Source of the DNA: Cycas panzhihuaensis
Taxonomy: Eukaryota; Cycadophyta
NCBI GenBank assembly: GCA_023213395.1
Contig: CM041465.1
Coordinates: 128,409,741-128,473,740 of the forward strand
Length of the DNA: 64,000 nucleotides
Direction of reading: 5' to 3'
Within the stretch, counting starts at the first letter, position 1. Every line of letters starts with the position of its first letter. Positions 59,900-64,000 of this stretch are shown here, piece after piece. The notes under the pieces are model-generated. The model ran no database searches, was not told the origin of the DNA, and was given only the letters and a program-made list of their open reading frames with translations. Both the position numbers and the translations under genes were made by a program.

Positions 59900-60246
59900 G
59901 TTTATCAAGCAAACTATATTTTAAAATATATATATTGGGATATATCAAAAAAGCATAAAGAAGATAATTATATGACAACATAGTGTGTGTTACACCTATA
60001 TAGTAAATAAGTAAGACTAGTCATGTTAAGGTTAGTTGTAGTAGCATAATATATGTATAGCACTATATTTGAGAACGCATAAAGATTAATAGTCTACCTA
60101 ATGATTAATAAGTGTATTAGAACTAGGGGTTGTGATAGTGGTATGGGGTTTATTGAAAGAAAATATGAAGGGTTCTATCCTATGTTTTCATAAATAATGC
60201 CTCCTTCCTACAAAGGTTAATCAATTATTAATTACTAAATTCATAT
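59900..60246 (+). repeat. Dispersed repeat R2, inverted copy
   Basis: The reverse complement aligns with 49160-49510. It shares ACAACTAACCTTAAC, TAGTGCTATA and AATATGAATTT. Element F starts directly at its right end, so F inserted into this copy. Confidence 0.7.
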
Positions 60247-60687
60247 TGTTAGAAATAATTAATGTTATCTTTATGTTTACTTGTAATGTTATTTTTATAA
60301 TGTTTACTTTGTTGATGTATTATAAATTAATTATATGGTTCATTGAAATGGGCAATCGTCCATTTCAATGAACCCTTATCTCCTTAAAAGATTCCTTCCT
60401 ATATTTCTTGAGGTTGGGTTGACCAGGTCATGTAGGATAGGCTGGATGGATGTAAAGAGAGAGGATGAGATCCTAAGATCATGGCCATGTTTATTCAATA
60501 AACTATTCTTGATTATTATTATAAAATATTATATTTAAGAGGTGGTTTTTTATCCCCAATAGGGGGTTTTCCACCTATCATCTCTAGTACAATTGTGATT
60601 GATAAATATTGTATAAATCTGTGATAATTTTACTACTAAATTTTATGGTTAATATGTGCATACACATAAAATGAAACCCTCTCTCCA
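60247..60687 (+). repeat. 5' LTR of element F
   Basis: 441 bp from TGTTAG to CCA, against 433-436 bp in D. It contains a 15-bp perfect hairpin at 60337-60374. Confidence 0.88.
60337..60374. promoter_or_regulatory. Hairpin in LTR of F
   Basis: GGTTCATTGAAATGG pairs perfectly with 60360-60374 across an eight-base loop. It sits 90 bp from the LTR start; in D the hairpin sits 84 bp from it. Confidence 0.8.
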
Positions 60688-60690
60688 ATA

Positions 60691-60702
60691 TGGTATTAGA
60701 GT
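60691..60702 (+). other. Primer-binding site of element F
   Basis: TGGTATTAGAGT, two changes from the tRNA-iMet site, three bases after the LTR end. Confidence 0.88.
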
Positions 60703-62639
60703 AGGGTATCACAAGTTTGCTCAAAATAGGTTTTGTTATCAAACTTTCTCATGTAAGTTTTTTCAATTAGAAAATAAATAAAAGATTTTTTATGTAAAAT
60801 AGAGCCAAAGCATATATTTTATTGAAATTAAAGGTACTCAAAAATTATATTATTATGTAAACAAAATAAGCACAACTTTCAAGGTCTATATAAGACTAGC
60901 ATATGAAAATCAAACATTTTTTAATATCTCGATAACATCAAAACATGAGACCAAAATGAAGAATGCCCCATCAACAAAGGCCAGAATATTAATAAAAGAA
61001 GAGAAGATCATATGTTGTATTTATGGTGAAAAGGGTCATTTTACATAAATGAGATAAAGCTCTTCAAGAAAAGGCCTTAAATGAGAAGCCATCACGCAAC
61101 AATTAAAGGAGACATCTAGAAAACACGGATAAAGATACATTATTTTCTAAGATAGTATGACCTCTAGGCAAGTAGAAAAAATCGAGGAAGAGTCATATGT
61201 AGAGAATGAAGCCATAGACGCAGCCTTACAAATATTAAAGATGTCCATCCTAAATGCAGAGAAGAAAAGAGAGCATCAACATGAAGTTTGAAGCGGCTTG
61301 GCAGAGTAGCCTCTCTAGTAGCTACAAAACTGAAGGATAGAAGGTCACGTGATTGGTTTCCCCACCATCATGCTATAGCCCTCTATTTTTGATCTGCATG
61401 TAGACGAAATTGTTCAATACAAAAAAAAAAAAAAAAAAAAAAAATTTAACATAGATGCCACATCAACAAAGACCTATAAATAAATGTAACACTTGATTTG
61501 AATCCAAGTTATAGAGACAAGGGACCAAATCCACTTAGTTTCTTGCCATGTAATTGCAAATCTCCCTTTGGACACAAAGCCACACAATGAAGACACAAAA
61601 TTAGAGGCACCACTCTTAGATGTAAAACTAGACTATTCTTGAAGATGTAGAGGTATATAATGGAGACACCAAGAACATGCAAGAAGAATTTACTATAGAT
61701 CAAACTCTGAATGCCTGTCATAGCCCTTGCACATGGTGAACCCTAAAAATTAGGGTAAAATCTTGCATGGTGCAAAATCATTAAATTTGATTTATTCAAA
61801 TATCAGATATACTCCATCTTTTTATTTTTCCTAATATTTTAATTTAATTTAATTATATTGTAATATTTTTTAAGGTCTAGCAGCCCCTATCATATTAGCC
61901 CCTTGGTCACATTAGTCCCCCATATGACCTCATTCTAATATTGAAAGGGGCTTAACCCCTATTACCTAACCCTCTTATTTTACAAAGAAGGTACTTATAC
62001 ATTTTTTATCACAACTTCCTTATTCATAATCAAAATTTAGTTTTGGAAGATGCATTGGATTCCTAATTCAGACATGGACATTTTGATTGGTCACTTGAGC
62101 CATTTAGATGCCATTTTGTCTAACAAAATCTTGCCTAAAGCTAAGCTTCTTATTATGACTAAGTAAGTCAAGGTGCGTGATTTCAATTCAGAATTTTCTT
62201 TATAATATTTTAAGATTATTATTTAATTCAATATACATTAAATTATTTGATAAATTCATTGCTTAATTATATCATTTTTTTATATAATTATTAATTATTT
62301 ATTATAATATATTAATCACATAATTGAATCACTATCATTGATGCAAATAATATTATAAGCATGCAAATTCTCATATGTTTTTCTTAATCTCTCAAGTGTG
62401 TGATTAAAATTTATACCTCTTGATTATTAAAAATCAATATTTAAGTGTTAAAGGGTTTATTGTTATGTACTATTTAATCATATATTTACATTTATGTATG
62501 AATATTTATTTTGCAATAAATTAATGATAATTATATTTCATTAAAATTAAATGTTGTGATTACTTTAAATCTAGCTTAATCTCATTGTTCTCTTTCTCAT
62601 TTCCTTCTTTTTCCATTAAAGAGGATCTCTAGTCATAGG
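60703..62639. other. Leader of element F
   Basis: About 1.9 kb without a clear element gene. It contains a poly(A)-tailed insertion (60983-61444). From 61800 on it is AT-rich and featureless. Confidence 0.5.
60983..61444 (+). mobile_element. Poly(A)-tailed retroposed insertion in leader of F
   Basis: The segment ends in 24 A residues (61421-61444). Direct repeats of 20 bp with two differences lie at 60963-60982 (ATGCCCCATCAACAAAGGCC) and 61455-61474 (ATGCCACATCAACAAAGACC), the right one 10 bp after the A run. This is the signature of LINE-driven retroposition. Inside, a plus-strand frame reads ICCIYGEKGHFT, a zinc knuckle whose second Cys is now Tyr, followed by a charged stretch with QVEKIEEESYVENEAIDAAL. 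It could be the 3' part of a LINE ORF or a processed host transcript; the source was not identified. Confidence 0.65.
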
Positions 62640-63250
62640 TTTTATACCTATAATGGCACTCATGCTAGGGACAACCTCCTATGCACCAATTCCAATCTTA
62701 AATGACTCAAATTATGCTAACTGGAAAGTACACATATCCCATCATCTAAAGCAACAAAAGATATAATGATATGTTATAAGAGAATTTGCAAAACCCACAG
62801 ATATAAATCAAAAGCCTATATTGTTTACCTAGTGAATTGTGATGGAGCACTAGGCATCATCCTAACCTCTCTCTCACCAGACATTAGTAGGTAATTCTCT
62901 GAAACAGATGATCTTGCCACAGTCTAGAATTCACTCAAGGAAAAATATGATAAGGTTGATGAACAACATTTAGTCATTTCATAATAATAAATATATGATT
63001 TAAATTATTAAGATTTCTTAAAAGTTGAAGACTTCTTATCAGAACTTCAACTTATTAACAAAGACCTAGGAAATTACATCAAATCTTCAACCAAAGCAGG
63101 TGATAAAATTGAAAGTATCACTCATGCTAAAGATGATGATACACTTATCCATCTTATCATCCATAAACTACCTAAACAATTTAACCAGTTTAAAACTGCT
63201 AGGCAGTAAGTTGGTTATCCTCTAATTATATTTATTCAATTAACAAATTA
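62640..63250 (+). pseudogene. Copia Gag of element F
   Basis: The frame begins near 62653 with MALMLGTTSYAPIPILNDSN, then YANWKVHISHHLKQQK, the usual start of a plant Copia Gag (LNxxNYxxWK). It continues with NSLKEKYDKVDEQHL, DFLKVEDFLSELQLINKDLG and DDTLIHLIIHKLPKQF, the Gag core of this class. Stops occur about every 30-40 codons. Gag forms the cytoplasmic particle. Confidence 0.82.
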
Positions 63251-63399
63251 GTTGGTTAAATACCATATAATATTGGTTCAGACTAGAAAGTTACAAGATC
63301 CTTCAGAGGCTCTTTTTTCCAAGTCAAAACAAGTTTAAATATCAAAATAACTATTAAAATAATCATAAAAATAATCCTAAATTTCAAAAACCTCATAGA

Positions 63400-64000
63400 A
63401 GTTTTGCTTCCTCTTCAAATAATTTTCATCATAATACTAAGTATTTTGTACCACCAAAAAGCTAGAATACCTCTAAACAGTCATTCTAAAAATGGAATAC
63501 TGTTAATTCTAACTCTAATTAGAACATCAGTTGTATTTATTACCATAAAAAATGGCATACTATTGATGTATGTAGGAATAGAATTACTTCTAAAGCTTGG
63601 AAAGCTTTTAAGGGGATCCCATCACAATCCCACAATCTTAACCATTCCCTAACTGCTACCACATCAGCTTTGTTTGCCCGAATTTCTTAGCCACCTAAGT
63701 AGATTCTTGATTCTAGTGTATCCTATTATATGATGGGATACCAAGAATACCTATTAATATACCATTCTAATCTTAACTCTAAAGAGGAAATCTCTTTCAG
63801 AAGCGGTTCTCAATTAAAAGTCAAAGGAATAGGAGATGTTTCTTTGAAAGATGGTTCTATCAAGGATGTATTTTATGTTCTTAGATCATTACCAAATCTT
63901 CTTTCAGTCTATCAAATCTACCAGAATGACTTCATTATCGAATTCTAGAAAGATAGATTTGTCATTAAACAACATTTAAACAAGTTTAAATCAATCACTT
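63400..64000 (+). pseudogene. Copia zinc knuckle and protease of element F (runs off window)
   Basis: The knuckle reads CIYYHKKWHTIDVC near 63533-63574 (second Cys replaced by Tyr). The protease reads ILDSSVSYYM near 63705-63735, where Asp-Ser-Gly is usual, so the glycine is lost. An open stretch (63730-63948) continues with EEISFRSGSQLKVKGIGDVS, LKDGSIKDVFYV and LPNLLSVYQI. The same segment of D (41500-41700) is nearly identical in wording. Confidence 0.85.

Larger units (their letters stand above)
60247..64000 (+). mobile_element. Element F: Ty1/Copia retrotransposon, same family as D, cut by window end
   Basis: The 5' LTR (60247-60687) begins TGTTAGAAATAATTAATG, like D, and is followed by a tRNA-iMet site. 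A leader of about 1.95 kb precedes gag, protease and the start of the Gag-Pol linker. D and F share the long leader, the LTR length, the LTR hairpin and near-identical wording in the protease region. Integrase, RT and the 3' LTR lie beyond the right edge. The left flank is CATAT. Confidence 0.93.

Overview
The window is nuclear DNA from a plant, most likely a seed plant with a large, slowly purged genome. It is AT-rich and crowded with decayed LTR retrotransposons of plant type: Ty3/Gypsy Tat-like, Ty3/Gypsy chromoviruses and Ty1/Copia. tRNA-iMet primer-binding sites, a tRNA-derived SINE and huge microsatellites are also present. No rRNA or tRNA gene, CRISPR array or bacterial-style gene is visible. 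Where two LTRs can be compared by eye they differ at roughly 8-12% of sites, so the insertions are old, and no element still encodes an intact polyprotein. The species cannot be named from the sequence.

Layout. (1) 1-14651: a Tat-like Gypsy element (A) on the minus strand, about 14.7 kb. Its 5' LTR is at 12084-14651. Its 3' LTR is at 1-2444, with about 61 bp outside the window. Gag, protease, RNase H and integrase relics lie between them, but the reverse transcriptase core is missing, and the 3' untranslated region is long and repeat-rich. (2) 14652-17377: AT-rich sequence with copies of a dispersed repeat, R1. (3) 17378-33198: a Reina-like chromovirus (B), minus strand, with 220-233 bp LTRs. 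Its integrase is split by a nested plus-strand Gypsy element (C, 18564-25516, perfect target duplication GCTTT). Its leader carries a 3.2-kb alternating pyrimidine-purine array (29012-32192). (4) 33199-38046: degraded sequence with an inverted R1 copy and one decayed reading frame. (5) 38047-45108: a Copia element (D), minus strand, perfect target duplication CATAC. Its leader contains an antisense fragment of a host hnRNP U-like gene. (6) 45114-49760: a plus-strand chromovirus integrase/chromodomain relic (G) and a minus-strand protease-RT-RNase H relic (H) related to C. (7) 49770-50560: a GC-richer island with a 97-codon reading frame and a TATA box, the best candidate for a host gene. (8) 52195-56033: an LTR pair with a mostly non-coding interior (E). 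(9) 57405-57735: a complete tRNA-derived SINE with a 16-bp target duplication. (10) 58240-60246: a gag relic, a quasi-palindromic repeat array and an inverted copy of repeat R2. (11) 60247 to the right edge: the 5' half of a plus-strand Copia element (F) of the same family as D, with a poly(A)-tailed insertion in its leader.

The genes do not form a host pathway; they are parts of retrotransposon life cycles (capsid, protease, RT/RNase H, integrase). The points most worth a second look are the host-gene fragment next to the primer-binding site of D, a run of short hairpins with covarying arms in the 3' UTR of A, the near-perfect Y-R alternation over 3.2 kb, a conserved LTR hairpin shared by D and F, an intron-like interruption of the protease of A, and the GC-rich island.
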